In this document: positions 1-8,689 of the stretch, in pieces
How the letters are laid out: each line of letters opens with the position of its first letter
How positions within the stretch are numbered: the first letter of the stretch is position 1
Source of the DNA: Bacteroidota bacterium
Lineage (GTDB): Bacteria; Bacteroidota; Bacteroidia; B-17B0; Aurantibacillaceae
Assembly: GCA_023251755.1 (NCBI GenBank)
Contig: JAHEYF010000008.1
Location: 1 to 64,000, forward strand
Direction of reading: 5' to 3'
DNA: 64,000 nucleotides
Position numbers and translations under genes: made by a program
Notes under the pieces: model-generated
Database searches by the model: none
Seen by the model: the letters and a program-made list of their open reading frames with translations, nothing else
Told to the model about the DNA's origin: nothing

Positions 1-83
1 CTTACCCAGGCCGATTTTACAGCCATCACAATTAATCCTAAAATACCTAATACGGGTACTAAATAAATTACTTTTTCGTTCAT
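1..83 (-). CDS. hppA: Membrane-bound pyrophosphatase (HppA-like), N-terminal fragment
   Basis: Only the first 27 codons lie in the window and the gene runs off the left edge. The visible peptide starts MNEKVIYLVPVLGILGLIVM and continues with AVKSAWV, one hydrophobic membrane helix followed by the SAWV element that I associate with the start of membrane-bound proton- or sodium-pumping pyrophosphatases of Bacteroidota. The family hydrolyses PPi and pumps H+ or Na+ across the inner membrane. The start is ATG at 83 and a well-formed promoter lies about 70 bp upstream. The assignment depends on the N-terminus alone; another polytopic membrane protein with a similar start is possible. Confidence 0.55.
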   Translation of the reverse strand, partial: MNEKVIYLVPVLGILGLIVMAVKSAWV

Positions 84-149
84 AGTATATATTTTGATTA
101 CATATTAAAAAACAAACAGTTACAAGCTAACTATTCGAATTTAGGGGTG

Positions 150-180
150 CAAACATAGCTATTTAATGTTAATTTTCAAA
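150..180 (-). promoter_or_regulatory. Promoter of the pyrophosphatase gene
   Basis: On the minus strand TTTG (complement of 177-180) is followed after exactly 19 bases by TATGTTTG (complement of 150-157). This fits the Bacteroidota vegetative promoter pattern TTTG-N19-TAnnTTTG. Transcription would begin near 143, giving a leader of about 60 nt before the ATG at 83. Confidence 0.65.
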
Positions 181-193
181 ATGCGGGATTTAG

Positions 194-300
194 TTGAAAT
201 TTAGAAAGTTGGAATTTAGAAAGTTCAATGGTTTGAAAGTTTTGGGTGGGGTATACCAACGAATAAACGAGTGAACAATTGAACGTATAAACTATATAAT
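194..300. repeat. Composite intergenic word repeat (AGAAAGTT and GAACGAATAAAC words)
   Basis: AATTTAGAAAGTT occurs twice (198-210 and 213-225), followed by GTTTGAAAGTT and then by AACGAATAAACGAGTGAAC and ATTGAACGTATAAAC. The same two word families reappear together, inverted, at 24389-24455, and the second family again at 48.9, 51.8 and 55.0 kb. The block sits in the divergent space between the pyrophosphatase gene and gldA and runs into the gldA promoter. Confidence 0.6.
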
Positions 301-312
301 TGTGTATTTTTG
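279..312 (+). promoter_or_regulatory. Probable gldA promoter
   Basis: TATTTTTG at 305-312 matches the -7 consensus TAnnTTTG. A TTG lies at 279-281, 23 bases upstream, slightly longer than the usual 19-21. The -7 box covers the TTG at 310 that would start the longest reading frame, so that TTG is unlikely to be translated and the GTG at 331 becomes the better start. Confidence 0.45.
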
Positions 313-330
313 CCGGAAACAGAATACAAA

Positions 331-1239
331 GTGTCGATAATAGTACAAAACATAAGTAAGTTATACGGAAGCCAGAAAGCCCTGAACGATGTTTCGTTTG
401 AGGTGAAACCGGCTGAGATTGTCGGTTTTTTAGGCCCAAACGGCGCAGGTAAATCAACCATGATGAAGATTATTACCTGTTTTTTACCTCAAACCTCCGG
501 GAAAGTAAGTGTATGTGGTTTTGACGTGGAGGAACAATCGCTGGAGGTGCGGCAACAGGTGGGTTATTTACCCGAACACAACCCTTTGTACTTAGAAATG
601 TATGTAAAAGAATACCTGGAGTTTATAGGCGGTTTGCATAAGATTAAAAATACTAAATCCAGGGTAAAGGAAATGATTGAAGCCACGGGGCTGCAGGTGG
701 AGCAAAATAAAAAAATAGGGGCCTTAAGTAAAGGGTACCGGCAACGGGTGGGTATAGCCCAGGCGCTTATTCACAACCCCAAAGTATTGATACTGGATGA
801 GCCGACAACGGGACTTGATCCCAACCAATTAGAAGAAATACGCAGCCTGATAAAAAATGTGGGGAAAGAAAAAACAGTGATGCTGAGTACGCATATTATG
901 CAGGAAGTGGAAGCCGTGTGCGACCGGGTAATTATTGTTAACAATGGCGAAATTGTAGCCAACGACGACACCCACAACCTGCAAAAAGCACGCAGGGAAC
1001 AACAATTGGTGCTGGTGGAGTTTGACAGGGAAGTGAGCCGCACAGCCCTAAAAAATATTCCGGGTGTAATTGATGCTAAAAATATTGAAGCGAACAAATG
1101 GCACATTATTGCCCATGATGATAAAGATATTCGCAAGGATATTTTTGATTTTGCGGTAAAAAACGGCGTAAGTGTACTGGCCCTTCAAAAGCAGGAACAA
1201 AAATTAGAAGATGTGTTTAAACAGTTAACGAAGAAATAA
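331..1239 (+). CDS. gldA: Gliding motility-associated ABC transporter ATP-binding subunit GldA
   Basis: 302-residue ABC ATPase. Walker A GPNGAGKS is at residues 35-42, the ABC signature region LSKGYRQRVGIAQAL is near residue 130, and Walker B LILDEPTTGLDP follows, with the switch His in MLSTHIMQEVEA. In gliding Bacteroidota GldA works with the membrane subunits GldF and GldG, which are not in this window; in other species gldA is likewise encoded apart from gldFG. The C-terminal ~80 residues are the extension typical of this group. I chose GTG at 331 (MSIIVQNISKLYG, the canonical N-terminus) over TTG at 310, because the latter lies inside the -7 box. A general ABC-2 type exporter ATPase is the alternative; the overall match to GldA is good. 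Confidence 0.85.
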   Translation: MSIIVQNISKLYGSQKALNDVSFEVKPAEIVGFLGPNGAGKSTMMKIITCFLPQTSGKVSVCGFDVEEQSLEVRQQVGYLPEHNPLYLEMYVKEYLEFIGGLHKIKNTKSRVKEMIEATGLQVEQNKKIGALSKGYRQRVGIAQALIHNPKVLILDEPTTGLDPNQLEEIRSLIKNVGKEKTVMLSTHIMQEVEAVCDRVIIVNNGEIVANDDTHNLQKARREQQLVLVEFDREVSRTALKNIPGVIDAKNIEANKWHIIAHDDKDIRKDIFDFAVKNGVSVLALQKQEQKLEDVFKQLTKK

Positions 1240-1271
1240 AAATTCAACTAAAGGTACGTCTCGTTCGGTTA

Positions 1272-1351
1272 CCTTATGTGATCTTATATGCCTTATATGG
1301 TTTAAAGCAGGGATTTTCATAACCACATAAGGCATATAAGGGCATGTAAGG
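1272..1351. terminator. Inverted repeat between convergent genes (CTTATATG family), likely bidirectional terminator
   Basis: Arms at 1272-1302 and 1321-1351 are imperfect complements of 31 nt around an 18-nt loop. They lie between the stop of gldA and the stop of the next gene on the minus strand. The 20-mer CTTATATGCCTTATGTGGTT on the minus strand of 1321-1340 occurs again exactly at 55739-55758 and 55830-55849, so this is a dispersed repeat, not a one-off terminator. Confidence 0.6.
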
Positions 1352-1365
1352 CTCTTTCTATACTA

Positions 1366-2232
1366 TTAGTTTTCTTTGCTTTGTTGTTCTTTTTCCTTTT
1401 TCTTTTCTTCTTCAATTTCCTTCTTCCGTTTTTCCTTTTCTTCGGCTTCTTTTTTATCTTTTTCGAGCTGAGCCAGTCTATTGTTTATTTCATTTTGCCG
1501 TATCCTTTTTTCGGCCAGGCCGGTAAAATAATCCTTGCCGGTAACAATAATAGCCCCGCCGGTTAAATCGCCGTACTGTGCCGGAATGCCACCGGTTACA
1601 ATGGAAATATTCTGAATACCCAATGCTGCAAAATTTGCGTTGTCGCCTACTCTTTCCCCGTCAATAAAATACTGGCAGGTACCTGCCCTTGCTCCGCGCG
1701 AATGGATTTGATTGGTGTTCTCATCCACCTGAACATCTGATGATATATTGGCAATTATTCCTACTATATCACCTTTACCAACGGCCATCTGGTTGATTTC
1801 GGTGGCGTTGATTTTATGCATGGTGTACACCGACATATCCAATTTAGGTTTTTTCCAATCGGCTTCAGCTGTAATTGTAGCTCCTTCCAGCTCATTGGGT
1901 TTTATATCCACATCCACATAACTCGGGTCTTCGGCTTCTACCAATACTTTTTTTACGGTAAAAGTACTGTAGCCTGTTTGTTGCACCAATACATCGTAAT
2001 AGCCGGGGTTCAGTGGTTTTACCACATATTTACCGTCCATATCCGTTACTGCTTTTCCTGCAACAGCCCCACCGGTCGTTACTGTAACGACAGCCCCAAT
2101 GGCCGGATCGTGGTTTTCATCTTTTACAAGACCCCTTATTTCGCCCATTCCGGGGACATTGCGTGTAAAGGCCGGGCTTTGAACTGCAACAAGTGTTGTT
2201 AGCAGTAACAGTAGTTGTTTGATTTTTTTCAT
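1366..2232 (-). CDS. Secreted carboxypeptidase-regulatory-like protein with TonB plug domain but no barrel
   Basis: 288 residues. A signal peptide (1-22) is followed by a carboxypeptidase-regulatory-like beta-sandwich (about 31-110; GEIRGLVKDENHDPAIGAVV, then TDMDGKYVVKPLNPGYYDV) of the kind found at the N-terminus of SusC/TonB receptors. Residues about 140-235 resemble a TonB-receptor plug (INATEINQM, IHSRGARAGTCQYFIDGERV, GGIPAQYGDLTGGAIIVTGK). Where a receptor would start its beta-barrel, this protein instead has a ~50-residue highly charged Lys/Glu coiled coil and stops. No downstream frame restores a barrel and the space after it is only 126 bp, so it is not an obvious frameshift. Function unknown: it could be a decayed receptor or a periplasmic or surface adaptor. 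Confidence 0.7.
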   Translation of the reverse strand: MKKIKQLLLLLTTLVAVQSPAFTRNVPGMGEIRGLVKDENHDPAIGAVVTVTTGGAVAGKAVTDMDGKYVVKPLNPGYYDVLVQQTGYSTFTVKKVLVEAEDPSYVDVDIKPNELEGATITAEADWKKPKLDMSVYTMHKINATEINQMAVGKGDIVGIIANISSDVQVDENTNQIHSRGARAGTCQYFIDGERVGDNANFAALGIQNISIVTGGIPAQYGDLTGGAIIVTGKDYFTGLAEKRIRQNEINNRLAQLEKDKKEAEEKEKRKKEIEEEKKKEKEQQSKEN

Positions 2233-2264
2233 CTTATCTTTTTTAATTTATTGAATATTGTTTC

Positions 2265-2274
2265 GAACCGGTTC
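2265..2274. promoter_or_regulatory. Perfect palindrome GAACCGGTTC in divergent promoter region
   Basis: A 10-bp perfect palindrome lies 33 bp upstream of the plug-protein start, in the 206-bp space between two divergent genes. It could be an operator, but it is short and occurs once, so this is a weak suggestion. Confidence 0.2.
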
Positions 2275-2363
2275 CTGGTAAAAGGACGCAAGGGCTTTTG
2301 CTTTCCATAAAAAGTTTTAACCTTAAGCATTTTTGTGCTTTTTTCCCAACAATGGTTTTTTTG

Positions 2364-2371
2364 TATATTTG
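2364..2371 (+). promoter_or_regulatory. -7 promoter element of the lipoprotein gene
   Basis: TATATTTG fits TAnnTTTG and lies 67 bp upstream of the ATG at 2439. No TTTG lies at the correct distance upstream (the nearest, at 2332-2335, is 28 bp away), so only the -7 box is claimed. Confidence 0.35.
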
Positions 2372-2438
2372 TTACTTAAGCATCAATCCCTCATAAATTA
2401 TTAATGCAGGTAATTTATGATGACCAATAAAAAGATAA

Positions 2439-3296
2439 ATGGAACTAATAAAAAAATTCTTTCTTAATGTATGTTGTATAGCTCTGTTGTTTTCCTGTAG
2501 CGATAATAAACAAGCCCCTGCTGAAGATGAAATAGGAGAGGATTCCCTTACCACAGTCAGCGAATCACAAAAAATAAGCGCCCAGAATATTTTTAATTCC
2601 ATCCCTTCGCCCCAGGAGTTTACAGAAATTGTATACAAAACCGGGCTTGAATACGACGGGCTTATTTTGAACAATCCCGATAATTATAAAAAATATTCTT
2701 CGGACGATACCAAAGCATTAAGCTTAGGGGTGTACGGCACCGATTTAAGTTACACCAGTGTGTTTGAACAAACGCAGGAAAGTATGTTGTTTTTAAAGTG
2801 TGTGAACCAGGCCTGTAAAAGCCTTGGTATTAGCGGGGTGTTTGACGAGCGCACCTTCGACCGCATTGAAGCCAATAAACAAAACAAAGATTCCCTCTTG
2901 CTGATTATTTCAAAATCGTTTTGGAATGCAGATAAATTTTTAAGGGAAAATCAGCGTTCAAGTACGTCTTCCTTAATGCTTACAGGTGGATGGATAGAAG
3001 GTTTGTACCTTGCTATGAATGCCGCTAAAACTACAAAAGACAAAAAAATTGCCCATAAAATTGCCGATCAGAAACATTCGTTGAAGGACATAATTAATTT
3101 ATTGGAAGGCACAAAAATGCACACTGAATTGTCTTATTTATTAGACGATTTAAAAGGCCTTAAGGCTGTTTTTGAAAGCGCCCCGGAATTCAACAATCCA
3201 AAAAAAGAAGGTTTAGACAAGGAGGTTGAAACTTTTATCCAGGCCCTGGATGGAAAAATTACTTCGCTGAGAAATAAAATTACCCAAAACGCATAG
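2439..3296 (+). CDS. Hypothetical lipoprotein
   Basis: 285 residues. The N-terminus has a lipoprotein signal peptide with lipobox LLFSC (Cys20), so the mature protein is probably anchored to a membrane facing the periplasm. The rest is mostly helical and rich in Lys, Asp and Ser (for example GLEYDGLILNNPDNYKKYSS, then LGVYGTDLSYTSVFEQTQE), with no catalytic motif that I recognise. Similar-looking lipoproteins are common in Bacteroidota and uncharacterised. It stands alone, with its own -7 element upstream and a long gene-free stretch downstream. Confidence 0.75.
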   Translation: MELIKKFFLNVCCIALLFSCSDNKQAPAEDEIGEDSLTTVSESQKISAQNIFNSIPSPQEFTEIVYKTGLEYDGLILNNPDNYKKYSSDDTKALSLGVYGTDLSYTSVFEQTQESMLFLKCVNQACKSLGISGVFDERTFDRIEANKQNKDSLLLIISKSFWNADKFLRENQRSSTSSLMLTGGWIEGLYLAMNAAKTTKDKKIAHKIADQKHSLKDIINLLEGTKMHTELSYLLDDLKGLKAVFESAPEFNNPKKEGLDKEVETFIQALDGKITSLRNKITQNA

Positions 3297-3864
3297 CCTT
3301 CCACATTTTAACTTCCTGCTTTGTCTGTTTAAACTATTCCTAAACAACTAATGTGGTTTATGGATTGTTTTATTTTTCACCAAAAGAAATAAAAAATCAT
3401 CACTGCCACATTAAAGCATTTTGTTAAAACAACAGTTGCGAAAATTGATGCGTACCTTTTCTGACAAGCATTCCAGCATTTATTAAACCAAGCCCTAAAT
3501 TAGTCTACTGAAAAAATCTGAGGCCTGAAATAGAATCAGATGCTATTTATTTTATGGTAATTAATAAAATAAATTGTACCGGATTACCTGCGATTAAAAA
3601 CTGAATATTAGTTAGTTATGCATTGGCATGAATCAAATTACCCTGTAATGAGCGAAGTAATTATATTGATTTTTTCATTTCACACCTTACGCTCTTAAAA
3701 AGTATGTTTACATCCGCTTTTAAAAATTACAAACTGTAAACAGGTAATCCCATCTCTTCGTTGGTTCGGAGTCATGCTTTATCGATGGTTTCTGAATGTA
3801 TAGGCCTATTTCAATATTTTCTTAATTAATGAACCCTTCTATCAATCACTTAAATCAAATCTCT
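3297..3864. other. Long gene-free leader upstream of susC, with AT-rich hairpin
   Basis: About 570 bp with no convincing gene on either strand. The clearest structure is a perfect 11-bp inverted repeat, ATTTATTTTAT at 3545-3555 and ATAAAATAAAT at 3564-3574, with an 8-nt loop. Its AT-only arms are too weak for a classic terminator. The region presumably holds the susCD promoter, but I find no clean TTTG/TAnnTTTG pair. Confidence 0.35.
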
Positions 3865-6800
3865 ATGAAAGTAAAAAAGTTGTATTTATTATTTCTGATT
3901 TTTTGCTCCATGCACTGGAGCGTTTCGGGGCAGACACGGGAAATTAGCGGACAGGTAAGTTCTACCGAAGATGGAAGCTCACTTCCCGGTGTATCGGTTT
4001 ATACCAAAAGCGGTAAAGCAGCAACAGTAACCGATGTGGACGGGCGTTATAAAATAAGCCTGGCCGATAGCGTAAAGAGCCTTGTTTTTGCATTGGTTGG
4101 AATGGAAACGAAAGAAATAACAATCGGTGCATCTTTGGTAATTGATGTTAAACTATCGCCCGTTGCAAACAACTTAAACGAAGTCGTTGTAGGGGCATTG
4201 GGCGTTGAGAAAAAGGCCAGGGGCCTTACCTACGCCACACAGGAAATTTCGGGCAAAGAAATTTCTGAAGTGAAGGAAGTCAACATGATCAATTCCCTTG
4301 CAGGAAAGTCTGCCGGTGTGTTGGTAACCAGGGGCGCAGGCGGTGTTGGTAGTTCTTCAAAAGTAGTGTTAAGGGGAAATAAATCCATACAGGGAAACAA
4401 CCAGGTGTTGTATGTAATTGATGGTATACCCATGAACAACGCTGTAGGCAGCCAGCCTGCAACCTTGTACGATGCGTACGACGGAGGAGATGCGATTTCC
4501 AATTTGAACCCCGATGATATTGAAACCATCAATGTTTTAAAAGGTGCTTCTGCTGCGGCTTTATATGGTAGTCAGGCTGCGAACGGGGTGATTGTGATCA
4601 CCACTAAAAAAGGAAAAGACGGCAAAGCAAAAATTAAATATTCAAACAATACAAGTTTTGAGCAGGCCATGCTGGTACCTGAAATTCAAAACAAGTATGG
4701 TTTAACTACACCGGGCCAGGCCTACAGCGAAAGCTGGGGCGCCGCAAGTTCAAGTGCCAGCAATGCACATGTAAAAGATTTTTTTAAAACAGGTGTCAAC
4801 AACATCAACAGTATTTCGATCAGCAATGGAAACGATAAAAGCTCTTTTTTCCTTTCTTATGCCAATACAAAAGCAAGTGGCATTGTACCTGAAAATAAAT
4901 TAGACAAGCACAATGTAAATTTCCGCGGAACAACTTCTTTGTTGAACGATAAACTACAATTGGATGCTTCCATCAAATACATCAATCAAAACATTGCCAA
5001 CAGGCCCACAGGTGGTTATTACCTGAATCCCTTGGTTGGTTTGTATCTTTTTCCGGTTGGCATGGACTTTTCCAAATACGGAAAAAATAATTTTGAAACC
5101 TTTGATGCAAGTGGTTACCCGGTGCAAAACTGGCTTGAATTTCCGAACGAAGGCTATTCTGCACAAAACCCGTATTGGATTGTGAACCGCAATCCAAACA
5201 GCTTAAACCGCAACCGTACCATCTCTGCTTTCTCGGCTCAGTACAATGTGTTAAGCTGGTTAAAAGTACAGGCCCGTTTAAACCTCGACCGTACTTCTGA
5301 TCATTCGGAACAAAAACTATATGCTTCAACAGATAAAATTCTTGCTTCTAAAAACGGAGAATACACCTCGCAACGTTCTAATTCAAATCAGGTGTATTCG
5401 GATTTTATTGTCAACATGAATAAACAATTGAATGAAGACATTAGTGTGCTGGCTGCAATTGGTACCAGTATAATGCAAACAAACAACGAAGGGACCAGAA
5501 TGAGTTCTTACAATGCTTTGGGCAACAATATTGCCAGTGGATTATTCTACCAGAACAACTTCTCTGCACAAAACTTTAAACCAGGCTTTGACCACCGGGA
5601 ATTTCTGACCACACAATTTACACAGGCGGTGTTTGCTACGGCACAACTTGGTTACAAAAACACCGTGTTTTTGGATGTAACAGCGCGCAACGAATGGGCT
5701 TCCACTATTCCGGATGCAAGAAAAAATCCTTTCTTCTATCCCTCAGTAGGTCTTTCGTATGTGTTAACCGAAAACATTCAGACTAACTCCGTTTTGTCTT
5801 TTGCTAAATTGCGCACTACTTATGCCGCGGTGGGTAATGCACTTCCTTTCGGTTCATCCAATGCCAACCCTCCTTACCAGATTAAACCGGACGGGACTAT
5901 ACTTCCTGTGAATGCCTTGCCACTTGGTAATTTAGTGCCTGAACAAACAAAATCTATTGAAGCCGGTTTTGATGCACGTTTCTTTAAAGACCATGTAAGT
6001 GTAAACTTTACCTATTACAATCTTTTATCCAGCAACCAGTTGTTTACAATTATTGCTCCTCCGGGCTCAGGAGCTCAGTTTTATTATATCAACGGAGGTG
6101 ATATCCGCAACAAAGGTTTTGAATTGGTGGCCGGGTACAAAACAGGCGACATGAACGGCTTCAGCTGGGAAACAAACATCAACACTTCCAGAAACACCAA
6201 CCAGGTTATTAAGTTAAGCGATCAGTTAGAAACCGATCAGGTTGTAGTTACAGACTATACACAGACTAAAATTTACCAGTTGGTTGTTAAAGAAGGTGGC
6301 TCTTACGGCGATATGTATGGCTCTGCTTTCGAAAGAGACGGATCGGGGAATATTGTAAAAGGGGCCAATGGCAAGCCGGTTGTTGCGCAGGGACAAGATC
6401 ATTTTCTGGGCAATCCAAACCCAAAATTATTAATGGGTTGGGGCAACACGTTAAATTACAAAGGCCTTGCATTCAAATTCCTGATCGATTGCAGGTTTGG
6501 TGGTAAAGTTATTTCAATGACCGATGCAGTACTCGATCAGAAAGGATTGTCGCAACGAACAGCCGATGCAAGAGATGCCGGAAGCATTACTGTTGGAGGG
6601 ACTTCTTTTGATCCAAAGACTTTTTACACCTCCGTTGGTGGCGTAAGTCCGGTAAGTGAGCAGTATGTGTACGATGCTACAAACATTCGTATGCGTGAAA
6701 TGTCTTTGGGCTATACGATCTCAACCATCAAAGGTCTGGGCGATGTAACGTTGTCCTTTGTCGGAAGAAACCTTTTCTTCTTTGTAAACAAAGCCCCCTT

Positions 6801-6906
6801 TGACCCGGATGCTTCTCTTTCGGCAGGTAATGGCTTACAAGGGTTGCATGCATTTACCATGCCCACCACCCGCTCTTATGGTTTCCATTTAAGTTTATCT
6901 TTTTAA
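3865..6906 (+). CDS. SusC/RagA-family TonB-linked outer membrane receptor
   Basis: 1013 residues from the ATG at 3865, which begins the signal peptide MKVKKLYLLFLIFC ending before SGQ; an upstream in-frame ATG at 3829 would only add 12 polar residues. Then come a carboxypeptidase-regulatory-like domain (REISGQVSSTEDGSSLPGVS), the NEVVVGALG segment that leads into the plug, a plug domain with GKSAGVLVTRGAGGVGSSSK and VIDGIPMNN, and a 22-strand-type barrel ending in LSLSF with terminal Phe. SusC proteins import oligomers through the outer membrane using TonB energy, with a SusD partner as lid. The partner gene follows 27 bp downstream. No glycoside hydrolase lies beside the pair, so the substrate cannot be read from context; peptides or amino sugars are possible. 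Confidence 0.92.
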   Translation: MKVKKLYLLFLIFCSMHWSVSGQTREISGQVSSTEDGSSLPGVSVYTKSGKAATVTDVDGRYKISLADSVKSLVFALVGMETKEITIGASLVIDVKLSPVANNLNEVVVGALGVEKKARGLTYATQEISGKEISEVKEVNMINSLAGKSAGVLVTRGAGGVGSSSKVVLRGNKSIQGNNQVLYVIDGIPMNNAVGSQPATLYDAYDGGDAISNLNPDDIETINVLKGASAAALYGSQAANGVIVITTKKGKDGKAKIKYSNNTSFEQAMLVPEIQNKYGLTTPGQAYSESWGAASSSASNAHVKDFFKTGVNNINSISISNGNDKSSFFLSYANTKASGIVPENKLDKHNVNFRGTTSLLNDKLQLDASIKYINQNIANRPTGGYYLNPLVGLYLFPVGMDFSKYGKNNFETFDASGYPVQNWLEFPNEGYSAQNPYWIVNRNPNSLNRNRTISAFSAQYNVLSWLKVQARLNLDRTSDHSEQKLYASTDKILASKNGEYTSQRSNSNQVYSDFIVNMNKQLNEDISVLAAIGTSIMQTNNEGTRMSSYNALGNNIASGLFYQNNFSAQNFKPGFDHREFLTTQFTQAVFATAQLGYKNTVFLDVTARNEWASTIPDARKNPFFYPSVGLSYVLTENIQTNSVLSFAKLRTTYAAVGNALPFGSSNANPPYQIKPDGTILPVNALPLGNLVPEQTKSIEAGFDARFFKDHVSVNFTYYNLLSSNQLFTIIAPPGSGAQFYYINGGDIRNKGFELVAGYKTGDMNGFSWETNINTSRNTNQVIKLSDQLETDQVVVTDYTQTKIYQLVVKEGGSYGDMYGSAFERDGSGNIVKGANGKPVVAQGQDHFLGNPNPKLLMGWGNTLNYKGLAFKFLIDCRFGGKVISMTDAVLDQKGLSQRTADARDAGSITVGGTSFDPKTFYTSVGGVSPVSEQYVYDATNIRMREMSLGYTISTIKGLGDVTLSFVGRNLFFFVNKAPFDPDASLSAGNGLQGLHAFTMPTTRSYGFHLSLSF

Positions 6907-6933
6907 TAGTATTTAAAAATAAAATTACAACAC

Positions 6934-8535
6934 ATGAAGGTTTTTAAAATAACACTAAAATTATTGGTAGCAGGTGCGCTTTCTATTGCCCTGCTGCTTT
7001 CTGTAAGCTCCTGTAAAAAACTGGAAGAAAAATCGATCAACGAAGACCAAAAAGCGCTTCCTTACGGGCCTTATGTTCCGGGAGGTTATCTTACTTCTAT
7101 GATGCAAAGTATAGTTAAAGGTTGTCCCGTTTGGTGGCAACAGGTGCAACAAAACCTGAACGCCGATATATATTCCGGGTACATGATGAGTAAAACTCCG
7201 TTCAACAGCGGGCAAAACAACACCAACTATTATGTGATGGACGGATGGAATGGTTTCGCGTGGAATACACCTGTGAACTCGGTATTGAACCCCTGGCTGG
7301 AAGTAAAAAAAATTACGGAGAACACAGAGAAAGATTTATATGGCATTTCACTTATTTTAAAAGTAATGGGGGCGCACCGTCAAACCGATATTTTTGGCCC
7401 TATTGTTTACACCCCCTATGGCGAAGGTACCAATGCAAGTGTTGATTGCCAGGACGTATTGTACGATGCCTTTTTTACTGATCTTAAAAAAGCGGTTGAT
7501 CTTTTAACCACAGCCGAAAATGCTGATCCGGCTGCCGACCAGGCCCGTTTCGCTGCTTATGATGTTAGCAGCCTGAAAGGCGATTATAAAAAATGGGTGC
7601 AATTGGCCAATACTTTACGCCTGCGTTTAGCCATCAGGATTTCGGTTGTTAGTCCGGCCAAAGCTAAAACAGAAGCCGAAGCAGCAGTGGCCCATCCCTT
7701 TGGTTTGCTGGAAACTGATGCTTTTACAGTGAGTCCCGGAGATTGCGGCGCCCATTACTTAGCCACCATCAGCAATGGCTGGGGCGATATTTCCCTGGGC
7801 GCACCAATGGAGTCTTTCCTGAATGGTTATAGTGACCCGCGGGGGATTAAATATGCTTTAATGGCTACTGATAATACTCCTGGTATTAAAGGAACAATAA
7901 AAGGTATACGCAATGGAGCAGACACCAAAAGTGTTGATTATTCTGGGTATTCCCGTCTTAACTTCGCTACAAGTGATCCTATTTTATTAATGAGTGCCGC
8001 CGAAAGTTTTTTCCTGCGTGCCGAAGGTGTTATCCGCACCTGGAACATGGGGGCCGGTACTGCACAGCAGTTTTATGAAGACGGTGTTAGCAAATCTTTC
8101 AGCGAACATGGCATCAGCAGTGTTACAGCTTATCTCAGTGATGCAACATCAAAACCGGCTCCATACATGGACCCTTTAAACCCGGCGAACAACGTTCCAA
8201 CCGGAGATCCCAACTTAAGCACCATTACTGTAAAATGGAATAGCGGTGCAGGTTTTAATGAAATGTTAGAACGTATTATCACTCAAAAATGGCTGGCCGG
8301 TTACCCTGAAGGGCAGGAAGCCTGGTCGGAATTCAGACGCACCAAATACCCTAAACTATTTCCGGTGGTCAACAACAACAGTGGTTTGCCACTTCCATCA
8401 GCCTTTCCGTTCATACGCAGGTTGCCTTATACTTCAACGTTTAAATCCAGCAGCCCCGCTGCTTATCAGGCGGCCCTGAATTGCCTCGGTGGCGCCGATA
8501 ATTTATTTACACCTTTGTGGTGGGATAAAAATTAA
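6934..8535 (+). CDS. SusD/RagB-family nutrient-binding outer membrane lipoprotein
   Basis: 533 residues. Lipoprotein signal ending LLLSVSSC (Cys27), then the SusD-like fold: EEKSINEDQKALPYGPYVPGG near the N-terminus, a TPR-like helical region (AVDLLTTAENADPAADQARF, KWVQLANTLRLRLAIRIS), and the C-terminal ITQKWLAGYPEGQEAWSEFR segment typical of the SusD-like_2 group. It would form the substrate-binding lid of the SusC channel encoded immediately upstream. The two genes form an operon closed by a strong terminator at 8593-8632. Confidence 0.9.
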   Translation: MKVFKITLKLLVAGALSIALLLSVSSCKKLEEKSINEDQKALPYGPYVPGGYLTSMMQSIVKGCPVWWQQVQQNLNADIYSGYMMSKTPFNSGQNNTNYYVMDGWNGFAWNTPVNSVLNPWLEVKKITENTEKDLYGISLILKVMGAHRQTDIFGPIVYTPYGEGTNASVDCQDVLYDAFFTDLKKAVDLLTTAENADPAADQARFAAYDVSSLKGDYKKWVQLANTLRLRLAIRISVVSPAKAKTEAEAAVAHPFGLLETDAFTVSPGDCGAHYLATISNGWGDISLGAPMESFLNGYSDPRGIKYALMATDNTPGIKGTIKGIRNGADTKSVDYSGYSRLNFATSDPILLMSAAESFFLRAEGVIRTWNMGAGTAQQFYEDGVSKSFSEHGISSVTAYLSDATSKPAPYMDPLNPANNVPTGDPNLSTITVKWNSGAGFNEMLERIITQKWLAGYPEGQEAWSEFRRTKYPKLFPVVNNNSGLPLPSAFPFIRRLPYTSTFKSSSPAAYQAALNCLGGADNLFTPLWWDKN

Positions 8536-8592
8536 CAAGAAATGATAAGAAAGTATATGCTAAAAAAACATAAAAGAAAATAAAACACAAGG

Positions 8593-8632
8593 AATAAGCA
8601 ATTGAAAAAATCAATTGCTTATTTTTATTTTA
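8593..8632 (+). terminator. Rho-independent terminator of the susCD operon
   Basis: Perfect 13-bp stem (AATAAGCAATTGA at 8593-8605, TCAATTGCTTATT at 8611-8623) with a 5-A loop, followed by TTTATTTT. It lies 58 bp after the SusD stop. The TTG at 8615 that opens the longest frame of the next gene lies inside this stem. Confidence 0.85.
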
Positions 8633-8689
8633 AACAGACTAATTACATTTTTAAATTTTGTAGATTGCATGCATAATAGTGTTGAAACA

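Noticed and set aside
310-330. TTG start for gldA giving a 309-residue protein
   Set aside because: The codon lies within a -7 promoter box and the added residues are not part of the GldA family N-terminus.
3545-3574. AT-rich inverted repeat as a classic terminator
   Set aside because: It has no G/C pairs and lies about 250 bp after the upstream gene; kept only as a structural note.
8615-8689. TTG start extending the NagB/PIG-L protein by 25 residues
   Set aside because: It falls inside the perfect stem of the susCD terminator; ATG 8690 gives the expected soluble N-terminus.
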